From positions 1 to 6,619 of the forward strand of contig CAZIAB010000044.1 of the NCBI GenBank assembly GCA_964537525.1: a DNA stretch of 6,619 nt, written 5' to 3'. Position 1 is the first letter of the stretch. Each line of letters opens with the position of its first letter. Below the pieces are notes generated by a model. The model saw only the letters and a list, made by a program, of their open reading frames with translations. It did no database searches and was not told the origin of the DNA. This DNA comes from CAYMDJ01 sp964537525 (GTDB lineage: Archaea > Aenigmatarchaeota > Aenigmatarchaeia > QMZP01). Below, piece after piece: positions 1-5,390 of this stretch. The position numbers and the translations under genes are program-made.

Positions 1-30
1 TAATTGTCACTATAAGATAGTTACAAATAG

Positions 31-43
31 TATTTATAAAGTT
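31..43 (-). promoter_or_regulatory. TATA box of a gene lying left of the window
   Basis: Read on the minus strand, AACTTTATAAATA is a good archaeal TATA box. A start site about 25 nt downstream would fall near position 10, so it probably drives a minus-strand gene that begins at or beyond the left edge. No plus-strand gene follows at a suitable distance. The rest of 1-78 shows no coding potential; a run of six T on the plus strand (65-70) is the only other visible feature. Confidence 0.4.
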
Positions 44-78
44 AACTGTGTGCTGCATTATGCTTTTTTCGTCACGAA

Positions 79-1260
79 TTAAGGTCTCATCCACTCAATC
101 TCGTAGTATTCGTAGTCAGAGCCGGGCAGCTCTACCTTCTTGAGGATGTAGTACGTGATGGAGGTCTCCCTGTCAGTTATTGAGAGGACCAGCTCTGTCC
201 CAGTGGACTCTGCCTTCCTCAGGAGTGATGCGAGCTCTACCCCGCCTATGTGCTCGTCCTCTGATACCACAGAGACCAGGTGCTTGGGAGGGTTGTCAGG
301 CGTATCCCTGACCCAGCCGCCCTTCTTCTTTATCCTGGTGTAGCCGAAATACTCCGCAGGGTAGTCAACGTAATCCTCCTTCTTCATCTCAGGTATGCAC
401 AGGAGGAAGGTCTTCTTCACGCCGTGCGCCACCCTCACTGCCCTTGCCCACTCAGAGATGAGGAGCTTCTGGTCCTTGGGGAATATGTGGAGCACGTGCC
501 TCGAATGGACCCACTTCCCCCCCTTCGCAGGAGACGCGCCGGGAAAATATATCCTGAAATGTGAGCCGAACTTGAACCCTGTCTTGACCACGAATCCCTT
601 CATCCTCCAGTCCTCATACACCTCATACAGCTGCTTCGTATACTCTCTCTCCTTTATCACATGCTTCAGGATGGAGGAGTGTGATATCTTCTTCCCTGTC
701 TCTATGCTGAACACATGAAGGGAGAAATGCTTTGAAAGGAAGACGGTCTCCAAAAAATTCAGTTTCAGGAGGTCTCCCCTGTCCTGCTTATACACCCCGA
801 ACTGGCCGAACCATCCCTCGTCAAAAAGATACTTCCCCGCTGCGTTGTCCTCCATAACAGAGAACATGGATTTCGGATACCAGAAAGCAGGGGACTTGAT
901 TTTTTCCATCTTCAGGCTCTTGGATGGGTATCTCTTGAGGTTCCTGGACCTCTTGACAATATTGGTAACGTCCTCGGTCCTTTTCAGGATTATCCCCCTG
1001 TCCCTCCAGTCCCTGTAAGCGTTATACCTCAGAAAGAGACGTTCCTCTGAGGCGAACCTTGCAGCCAGCTCGTTGAAAGAGAGAAGACGGTCGCCAGAAC
1101 GGCAGGTCCCGTTCATCATGGACATGGCGTATAGGCCCTCTTCAGGGCGAAGGAACACCTTTCCTTTTTCCATCCTGCCGAAGTGGCTCCTGTGCAACCT
1201 CTCTACCGAGCTGGGCTCTTCGGCCCAGAGGCCCTTTCCAGGGTCGTACAAAAGCTCCAT
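79..1260 (-). CDS. endA: tRNA-splicing endonuclease, three-unit single chain (epsilon-2 type)
   Basis: This enzyme cuts introns out of precursor tRNAs at bulge-helix-bulge structures. From the ATG at 1260 it has 393 residues. Residues about 2-100 resemble an endonuclease N-terminal unit, with a degenerate start of a nuclease fold (YRDWRDRGIILKR). Residues about 122-285 form a full catalytic unit: VYEDWRMKGFVVKTGFKFGS followed by HFRIY (candidate catalytic Tyr238), KWVHSRHVLHIF (His252) and RVAHGVKK (Lys282/283). The last 100 residues are a second nuclease-fold half (LVSVVSEDE through YYEIEWMRP) without the triad. The order alpha-N/alpha/beta-C is that described for ARMAN archaea; the chain would act as a homodimer. 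The open frame runs 28 codons further upstream to a TTG at 1344, but a TATA box at 1286-1293 lies inside that extension, so the ATG at 1260 is preferred. The intron-containing tRNAs at 2513-2726 and 6513-6619 are plausible substrates. Family assignment is strong; the subtype is inferred from domain order. Confidence 0.93.
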   Translation of the reverse strand: MELLYDPGKGLWAEEPSSVERLHRSHFGRMEKGKVFLRPEEGLYAMSMMNGTCRSGDRLLSFNELAARFASEERLFLRYNAYRDWRDRGIILKRTEDVTNIVKRSRNLKRYPSKSLKMEKIKSPAFWYPKSMFSVMEDNAAGKYLFDEGWFGQFGVYKQDRGDLLKLNFLETVFLSKHFSLHVFSIETGKKISHSSILKHVIKEREYTKQLYEVYEDWRMKGFVVKTGFKFGSHFRIYFPGASPAKGGKWVHSRHVLHIFPKDQKLLISEWARAVRVAHGVKKTFLLCIPEMKKEDYVDYPAEYFGYTRIKKKGGWVRDTPDNPPKHLVSVVSEDEHIGGVELASLLRKAESTGTELVLSITDRETSITYYILKKVELPGSDYEYYEIEWMRP

Positions 1261-1285
1261 AGCTAACTTTTGTTCGCTGAAGTCC

Positions 1286-1293
1286 TTAAAAAG
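1286..1293 (-). promoter_or_regulatory. TATA box of endA
   Basis: CTTTTTAA on the minus strand, centred about 29 bp before the ATG at 1260 and preceded by purines (GGGGAAAG) that could serve as a BRE. Transcription would start only a few bases before the ATG, giving a nearly leaderless mRNA. This is the main reason to reject the longer TTG-initiated reading. Confidence 0.6.
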
Positions 1294-1297
1294 CTTT

Positions 1298-1350
1298 CCC
1301 CGCTTACGATAGGCTCCCGCCTTATGCAAGCGGGGGAGCAACAAGCAAAA
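1298..1350 (-). other. Structured upstream element U1 (before endA)
   Basis: The plus strand holds a perfect 8-bp inverted repeat, CCCCGCTT (1298-1305) and AAGCGGGG (1328-1335), with ACG and GC as unpaired inner flanks. It overlaps the 17-nt block GGGAGCAACAAGCAAAA (1334-1350). An alternative stem pairs GCTCCC (1313-1318) with GGGAGC (1334-1339). The same architecture and the same 17-mer recur at 5285-5387 upstream of the HerA-like gene. It ends a few bases before the endA TATA box. It could be an operator, a terminator of the epimerase transcript, or a small RNA; the sequence does not decide. Confidence 0.5.
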
Positions 1351-1361
1351 TCTTCTGTTGC

Positions 1362-2279
1362 CTAAACGAGCTGTCTCAGCCCCTCTTCGATGCTCACGGA
1401 GGGAGAGAAGCCCAGAAGCTCCCTGGCGAGCGAGATATCGGCATAGCTCCTCACTATGTCGCCCTTCCTCGGAGGGGCGCGAATCACCTGGGGGTTCTTT
1501 CCAGTAACCTTTCCGAGAATCTCCACGAGCCTGTTCACAGAGACCTCCTTTCCTGCCCCTATGTTGATTATCCTCCCTGCTACGTCCTTCTCCGCAGCGA
1601 GAATCAGCGCCCCAACGGCGTCAGTGACGTAGAGAAAATCTCTCGTCTGCTCGCCGTCACCGTATATCGTGACCGGCTCACCGTTCCTTATCTTCCTGGC
1701 GAAAAGCGATATAACCCCCGAATAGGGGCTGTCAGACATCTGTCTCGGGCCGTACATGTTCATCAATCTAAGAACAACGACAGGGAATTTGAAGACGTTG
1801 TTGTAAATCCTGCATATCTCCTCCCCGTTCTCCTTGGTGAGGCCGTAAATCGACACGGGCTTGGTCTTCTGACCCTCCCTCACCGGGACCTCACCGTCCC
1901 CGTAAACCGCTGCGGATGAGGTGAATATCGCCCTCTTGACTCCTGCCTTGCTGGCCGCCTCCAGGACTGCATTCGTTCCTACTACGTTGACCATCATGGT
2001 GTGGGCAGGCTCCTCCATGGAGCGCTGCACGTTCACGTCAGCAGCCAGGTGATAGACAATATCAATCCCCTCGAAATACTTCATTATATCCTCTGGCTCT
2101 ACCGCTATGTCTGCCTTTATCACCTCTACCTTCTCCTGGAAGCCCCGAATGTTCTTCATGCTTCCAGAGGAAACGTCATCCAGAATCCTGACCCTGTTCC
2201 TTTCACAGAGCCTCTCTGCAAGGTGGGAGCCTAGGAATCCGCACCCGCCCGTTATCAGGATGTTCTTCCCTTCCAGCAT
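1362..2279 (-). CDS. NAD-dependent epimerase/dehydratase (GalE/RmlB-like extended SDR)
   Basis: The 305-residue product is an extended short-chain dehydrogenase/reductase acting on nucleotide sugars in the cytoplasm. The Rossmann dinucleotide motif TGGCGFLGSHL is at 10-20, and Asp34/Asp35 after the second strand fit NAD rather than NADP. HLAA is at 77-80, the catalytic Ser in TSSAAVYG near 121-122, and the YxxxK pair at Tyr145/Lys149. RLMNMYGPRQ (171-180) and YGDGEQTRDFLYVTD (206-220) are typical substrate-side motifs of UDP-glucose 4-epimerases and dTDP-glucose dehydratases. Length and motif order are complete. The precise substrate cannot be read from sequence; a UDP-sugar 4-epimerase role in surface glycan synthesis is the best guess. 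It stands alone, about 100 bp before endA on the same strand, with its own promoter, so an operon with endA is not required. Confidence 0.9.
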   Translation of the reverse strand: MLEGKNILITGGCGFLGSHLAERLCERNRVRILDDVSSGSMKNIRGFQEKVEVIKADIAVEPEDIMKYFEGIDIVYHLAADVNVQRSMEEPAHTMMVNVVGTNAVLEAASKAGVKRAIFTSSAAVYGDGEVPVREGQKTKPVSIYGLTKENGEEICRIYNNVFKFPVVVLRLMNMYGPRQMSDSPYSGVISLFARKIRNGEPVTIYGDGEQTRDFLYVTDAVGALILAAEKDVAGRIINIGAGKEVSVNRLVEILGKVTGKNPQVIRAPPRKGDIVRSYADISLARELLGFSPSVSIEEGLRQLV

Positions 2280-2300
2280 ATTAATCTAGATAGTGGTTTG

Positions 2301-2312
2301 GGTTATAAATAT
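2301..2312 (-). promoter_or_regulatory. TATA box of the epimerase gene
   Basis: ATATTTATAACC on the minus strand, centred about 28 bp before the ATG at 2279. No Shine-Dalgarno sequence precedes the ATG, consistent with a short or absent leader. Confidence 0.55.
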
Positions 2313-2336
2313 TGTATGTATAGGTTGGACTAAATC

Positions 2337-2420
2337 AGTAGGGAGTGGGATTCGAACCCACGAAGACACTAAGTCACCGGGTTGATAGCCCGGCCCCTTT
2401 GCCCGCTCGGGAATCCCGTC
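2337..2420 (-). tRNA. Class II tRNA, Leu-like body, anticodon AUC; possible pseudogene or atypical tRNA
   Basis: Read on the minus strand, the gene folds into a D arm (CCC / GGG with loop GAGCGGGCAAA), a strong anticodon stem (CCGGG / CCCGG) with the 7-nt loop CTATCAA, a long variable arm (TGACTTAGTGTCTTC) and a canonical T arm (GTGGG, TTCGAAT, CCCAC). The D loop and variable arm resemble archaeal tRNA-Leu. The anticodon, however, reads AUC (2384-2386), which would pair with the Asp codon GAU. The acceptor stem GACGGGA / TCCCTAC has two mismatches (2-71 A-A, 3-70 C-U) and the discriminator base would be U. T33 and A37 are normal, and a TATA box lies at the right distance upstream, so it may be transcribed. 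No intron and no encoded CCA. Being a tRNA gene is well supported; identity and function are not. Confidence 0.75.
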
Positions 2421-2438
2421 ATGTTTAGAAATGACTAT

Positions 2439-2448
2439 GATATATATC
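2439..2448 (-). promoter_or_regulatory. TATA box of the class II tRNA
   Basis: GATATATATC, palindromic, centred about 24 bp before the tRNA 5' end at 2420. A second TATA-like palindrome, TTTATAAA at 2463-2470, lies too far upstream for this tRNA and has no clear target. The remainder of 2421-2512 between the two tRNAs shows no gene. Confidence 0.5.
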
Positions 2449-2526
2449 GGTTAGTATAGAGATTTATAAAGATTCATTCTGACCAGGTATAGCCAGAACA
2501 GTAACCATGAAATGCCGGTGGAGGGA

Positions 2527-2617
2527 TTATCAGACCCACCACGCTTGGCTGAAGCCTTTTGCGGCAGCGTTCTTTTCGCGAACGTTTTTGGACGTTTATC
2601 CGGTCCAAAAAGGTTCA
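2527..2617 (-). other. T-loop intron of tRNA-Met (position 59/60), 91 nt
   Basis: The boundaries follow from a BHB fold. On the 5' strand, T stem GAGGG is followed by TTCA, the bulge AAT and GAACC. On the 3' strand, GGGTC is followed by TGAT, the bulge AAT and CCCTC. Cutting each bulge after its second base leaves the canonical T loop TTCAAAT. The central helix has three pairs and a T-T mismatch, so the motif is relaxed. The body holds a 9-bp hairpin (TTTTTGGAC / GTCCAAAAA) and a second hairpin (CGTTC / GAACG, loop GCGAAAA). It is homologous to the intron at 6527-6603. Confidence 0.85.
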
Positions 2618-2639
2618 TTTGAACCCTCGGCCTCCAGAT

Positions 2640-2689
2640 TTCGCACCTGGCTATCATCCCCTCAGAAGGGTCAAAACTCATAGCCAAAC
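2640..2689 (-). other. Anticodon-loop intron of tRNA-Met (position 37/38), 50 nt
   Basis: The intron starts after A37 and ends before A38. The central helix pairs exon CTCA with intron TGCG (three pairs plus U33-C), with bulges TAG and AAA. The intron helix TTTGGCTAT / ATAGCCAGG has nine pairs including two G-U, capped by a CCCT-TCTG-AGGG hairpin. A competing hairpin, CTCATAG / CTATGAG, spans the 5' splice site. Its body is unrelated to the T-loop introns. Confidence 0.85.
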
Positions 2690-2747
2690 TATGAGTCTGG
2701 CGCTCTAACCACTGAGCCACACCGGCATTATAACAGATATAGGTATT

Positions 2748-2756
2748 GTATATTTA
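2748..2756 (-). promoter_or_regulatory. TATA box of tRNA-Met
   Basis: TTAAATATA on the minus strand, centred 26 bp before the tRNA 5' end at 2726, the expected archaeal spacing. Confidence 0.55.
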
Positions 2757-2779
2757 AGTTGTTGGGGATTGGGGCTAAG

Positions 2780-2788
2780 GTTTTATAG
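2780..2788 (+). promoter_or_regulatory. TATA box of the small cysteine protein gene
   Basis: GTTTTATAG is centred about 24 bp before the ATG at 2808, so transcription would begin at or next to that ATG. This favours 2808 over an in-frame ATG at 2769, which lies upstream of the box. Confidence 0.5.
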
Positions 2789-2807
2789 CTTACTCCAAAA
2801 TATTCTC

Positions 2808-3221
2808 ATGGCAGGCAAGACCATAGCAGGGGTTGGTTTGAAGAACGCCGCAAGCATCATAAAGCCACCGGCTGAAATGTACAGGGAAAGGTGCAGTATC
2901 TGCCCCCTCTACACAGAAATTGAGGATTACCTCATTGCAAACGGACTGAATTACGTCCACGTTGACGGCATATCAGATTCTGTGGAAAGATACTGTAACT
3001 GGTGCGTTCCGGGAACTTTTGAGAGGTACAAGAAGATATGCAAAATGATTTACCTCGTTGAAGAGAGATGCCTCAAGGAGGGACCTGAAAGGGCCAGAGA
3101 GTTCATGAGGTCACTTCTTGATTCAGGAACCTCCCTGAGCGATGAGAGAAAAGAAAGGTGGGTGGATATGTTCGATTTTGACAGACTTAGCTTCTTAGAG
3201 GAGCCTCTTCACGGATTCTGA
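2808..3221 (+). CDS. Conserved-looking hypothetical protein with two CxxC motifs
   Basis: I do not recognise this 137-residue protein. Visible features are CSIC (Cys29, Cys32) and CNWC (Cys63, Cys66), which could together bind one metal such as zinc, plus Cys78 and Cys88. The region between the two pairs (YTEIEDYLIANGLNYVHVDG) looks like a compact alpha/beta segment. The C-terminal half is charged and probably helical (YLVEERCLKEGPERAREFMR). No signal peptide or membrane segment is seen, so it is probably cytoplasmic. The ATG at 2808 is chosen because a TATA box lies 24 bp before it; an in-frame ATG at 2769 would add 13 residues. It is the only plus-strand gene, and its last 27 bp overlap the 3' end of the convergent HerA-like gene. 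Real coding is supported by the promoter, the spaced cysteines and the weak reading in other frames. Confidence 0.75.
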   Translation: MAGKTIAGVGLKNAASIIKPPAEMYRERCSICPLYTEIEDYLIANGLNYVHVDGISDSVERYCNWCVPGTFERYKKICKMIYLVEERCLKEGPERAREFMRSLLDSGTSLSDERKERWVDMFDFDRLSFLEEPLHGF

Positions 3222-5240
3222 GATGTCTTCCTCAGCCCTCATGGTGAGGGCGTCTATCAGCAGCTTCCTCTCCTTGTGCTCGACCACCCAGTAGGGATAG
3301 TATACGGGCTCTATGCTGTGGACGTTGAGCTCCCAGAGCTCTGAAACCTTCCTCACGAAGTCCTGTGAGACCATGAAGTCCAGCCTCGTTCCCTTGGCGC
3401 TGAGGGGCTGGGGCCTCTCCTGTATCTGAACAGTAGATGGGTTCGGCGGTATGTTCTCGAGCCTCAGCCTGTTGGAGAACATGTAACCATCTGTCCCCAG
3501 GTACTCCATCTTCATGAGCTCCTTTACGCTGCCCTGTATGGTGGACATGGGTATCTTCAAATCCCCTGAGAGTTTCTCCAGGGTCGCTGCCCTGTTCCTG
3601 GTCAGGTAGAAGACAATCAGGCGGCTGGACGGAGGCAGCTGGAGGAGATTACGCACCCCCTTGGAGCGGCTTATGTAATTGTCCCTCTCGAACACCACCT
3701 CCCCTGTTATCCCGTCCACGTAGAAGTCGAGGTTCTGGTTCCTGAACCTGGAGCGCACCTTCCACAGGGGATAGTTGAGCATCGCAGGGGAGCTCACGCC
3801 CTTGTACCTGGATAGAACGTTCTCCTCTGTCACCCTGGGCTGGAAAGCCAGGGGCTTGTCCTCCTCCGGGGGATGGGAATCTATGGTCACGCTCTCACCG
3901 CCGTGCTGGCTCCTCCTTATCCTTATGTCGGTCATCAGGGGATGGTCTGTCATGCCAACGACCATCGCCACTCCAACGGGAAGGTCCTTGATTTCGTCCC
4001 TCAACCCTGGCGTTATCCCCTCCACTGAATCCGTTATCGCCTTCAAATCATTGGGATTGGTTACCTTGAGGATGACTTGGGTGTTGGCCTGGGAGAGGAC
4101 GGACTTGTCTATCCTCGCGGGCCTCTGGGTTATCATGCACAGGCCGAAGCCGAACTTCCTTCCCTCTGAGGCCACGCTCCTGATAATCCTTGACGAGGCC
4201 ACTTCACCGAACCCCCTCTCGGGACAGAAATTGTGCGCCTCCTCAATCACGAGCAGGAACTCGGGTATCTTCCCGTGCTTCCTCGCGTTGAACAAATCCT
4301 CGATTACCTTCATCACAACGATGTGCTGGATTTCGGGCTTGCCGTCCTTGAGGTCTAGTATCGTTACCTTACCCTCCTTCACGATATCCTTCGGGAGGGT
4401 GGGGTTGGCAGAGAAGAGCTTGGTGCTCAGGAGGAACTCCATCATTGAGACCACGTTCCACTTGGACTGGGAGTTGGAATTCGCGACCTCTTCCATGACG
4501 TCCTGTAGAGTATACTCTTTGCCCTCCAGGTTCCTCAGGGCTGAATAGAGGATTCCCTTCTGCCCTGCGGACAGGCCCGCGGGAAGCATCTGGATTATCT
4601 CAGTAGCGTCCAGCTTGGAGCTGAGCTTTATGGATTTAGGGGAATTCCCTATGTCAAGGACATTTACCTGGTCCCTGTATGACTTGGACTCTATCCCGAA
4701 CCTCTCGTTGTATTTGGTCTCGTCCTTGTTCCTGTTCTGGAGCTTCAGCGTGTGATACTCGCCGTGCGGGTCTATCACCACAACGGGAATTTTATTCTCT
4801 GCGAGCTCCTCGAGAAGCACGCCAACAAGATAGGACTTACCCGTCCCTGTCTTCGCAAGCACGGCGACATGCTTCCTTATCATATGCTTTATGTCAAGGT
4901 TTACCTTTATGTCATATCCCTCCAGGAGTCCTATGTATGCCCCTCCTTCGGGTATTCCCAGAGTCTCCCTTATGAAGTCCTTGGGCGCGGAGAAGACGGG
5001 CGTCTCCTGGGAAAATGGAACCTTCGGGGTCTTCAGGAATCCCCTCTTGTCCCTGTATCCGATGACCCTGGCCGAAGCCATGGTCTTTTCTGTGTACCTG
5101 ACAACGGAATCGATGCACGCCAGAATCCACTTGCCCTCAGGGTCCTTGATGGAGACGTAATCCATCTTCCTGACCCTGGCATCAGCCTCGAAAGATATCC
5201 TTCCTGTGGTTATCCTGCCTGAAACCTTTCCCAGTATCAT
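3195..5240 (-). CDS. HerA-like ATPase/DNA translocase (HAS-barrel, HerA ATPase domain, winged helix)
   Basis: The 681-residue protein belongs to the HerA/FtsK superfamily of hexameric ATPases that move DNA. Residues about 1-85 look like a HAS-barrel. The Walker A is AKTGTGKS (129-136), with Ala in place of the usual first Gly. VVVIDPHGEY (153-162) is a conserved HerA motif. The Walker B is FLLVIEEAHNF (328-338), with Glu333/Glu334 as candidate catalytic residues. SEGRKFGFGLCMITQRP (358-374) is the conserved segment carrying the sensor and likely arginine finger. HerA of this family is usually about 500 residues; here about 190 extra residues hold a winged-helix-like segment (535-590) flanked by two copies of a YPxWxV...D motif (490-511 and 648-663). 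HerA normally works with the nuclease NurA and Mre11-Rad50 in DNA end resection, but none of these is in the window. It may be HerA itself or an extended paralogue. Confidence 0.88.
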   Translation of the reverse strand: MILGKVSGRITTGRISFEADARVRKMDYVSIKDPEGKWILACIDSVVRYTEKTMASARVIGYRDKRGFLKTPKVPFSQETPVFSAPKDFIRETLGIPEGGAYIGLLEGYDIKVNLDIKHMIRKHVAVLAKTGTGKSYLVGVLLEELAENKIPVVVIDPHGEYHTLKLQNRNKDETKYNERFGIESKSYRDQVNVLDIGNSPKSIKLSSKLDATEIIQMLPAGLSAGQKGILYSALRNLEGKEYTLQDVMEEVANSNSQSKWNVVSMMEFLLSTKLFSANPTLPKDIVKEGKVTILDLKDGKPEIQHIVVMKVIEDLFNARKHGKIPEFLLVIEEAHNFCPERGFGEVASSRIIRSVASEGRKFGFGLCMITQRPARIDKSVLSQANTQVILKVTNPNDLKAITDSVEGITPGLRDEIKDLPVGVAMVVGMTDHPLMTDIRIRRSQHGGESVTIDSHPPEEDKPLAFQPRVTEENVLSRYKGVSSPAMLNYPLWKVRSRFRNQNLDFYVDGITGEVVFERDNYISRSKGVRNLLQLPPSSRLIVFYLTRNRAATLEKLSGDLKIPMSTIQGSVKELMKMEYLGTDGYMFSNRLRLENIPPNPSTVQIQERPQPLSAKGTRLDFMVSQDFVRKVSELWELNVHSIEPVYYPYWVVEHKERKLLIDALTMRAEEDISESVKRLL

Positions 5241-5267
5241 GAAAAGTCACAATTATTATTGTTTCCA

Positions 5268-5279
5268 AATTATTAAAAG
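5268..5279 (-). promoter_or_regulatory. TATA box of the HerA-like gene
   Basis: CTTTTAATAATT on the minus strand, centred about 34 bp before the ATG at 5240, leaving a leader of under 10 nt. It directly follows element U2, in the same arrangement as at endA. Confidence 0.5.
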
Positions 5280-5284
5280 CAACC

Positions 5285-5387
5285 ATCAGCTTACGGACGT
5301 TAACAACTTGCTTAAATTGGTTCAGTCGCAAGCTGATACCCAAAGGGCACAAGTACCCCTCGGGGCACATGGGAGCAACAAGCAAAA
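5285..5387 (-). other. Structured upstream element U2 (before the HerA-like gene)
   Basis: On the plus strand, ATCAGCTT (5285-5292) and AAGCTGAT (5330-5337) form a perfect 8-bp inverted repeat, followed inward by ACG and GC, then by GAC / GTC. Next come two small GC hairpins (CCC-AAA-GGG and CCC-CTCG-GGG), each followed by CACA, and finally GGGAGCAACAAGCAAAA (5371-5387). The stem with its ACG/GC flanks and the final 17-mer are shared with U1 at 1298-1350, although the outer four stem pairs differ, as expected if pairing matters. It lies between the EamA 3' end and the HerA-like promoter; no protein gene is credible here. Confidence 0.5.
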
Positions 5388-5390
5388 ATT

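Larger units (their letters stand above)
2513..2726 (-). tRNA. tRNA-Met(CAU), elongator type, with two introns
   Basis: The exons are 2726-2690, 2639-2618 and 2526-2513 (37, 22 and 14 nt). Joined, they give a complete 73-nt tRNA: acceptor GCCGGTG / CACCGGC with seven perfect pairs, D arm GCTC-AGTGGTTA-GAGC, anticodon arm CCAGA-CTCATAA-TCTGG, variable loop AGGCC, T arm GAGGG-TTCAAAT-CCCTC and discriminator A. CCA is not encoded. G1-C72 argues against the initiator, which in archaea normally has A1-U72. A CAU anticodon could also belong to tRNA-Ile2 (agmatidine-modified), but the exon sequence looks like elongator Met. One intron is at the canonical 37/38 site, the other in the T loop at 59/60; both junctions fit BHB cutting. 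The gene stands alone with its own TATA box. Confidence 0.9.

Noticed and set aside
2337..2420. Plus-strand reading as tRNA-Ile with anticodon GAU
   Set aside because: The anticodon stem is palindromic enough to suggest it, but the plus strand has no T arm or acceptor pairing in the right order; the minus strand has all arms.
2337..2420. Selenocysteine tRNA (UCA occurs in the anticodon loop)
   Set aside because: UCA is at loop positions 35-37, not 34-36, and the acceptor and D arms lack the long Sec-type stems.
2463..2512. Possible third copy of the C/D repeat 3' of tRNA-Met
   Set aside because: Only short strings such as AAGATTC and CTGGC are shared, in inconsistent order and orientation.
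2451..2720. Minus-strand open frame of 89 codons
   Set aside because: It lies across the tRNA-Met exons and introns; the reading is a by-product of the tRNA sequence.
3775..4548. Long plus-strand open frame of 257 codons
   Set aside because: It is antisense to the conserved ATPase core of the HerA-like gene and has low-complexity, non-family composition.
5182..5385. Minus-strand open frame of 67 codons over the HerA-like gene start
   Set aside because: It overlaps the HerA-like start and promoter and the structured element U2, with no recognisable protein features.
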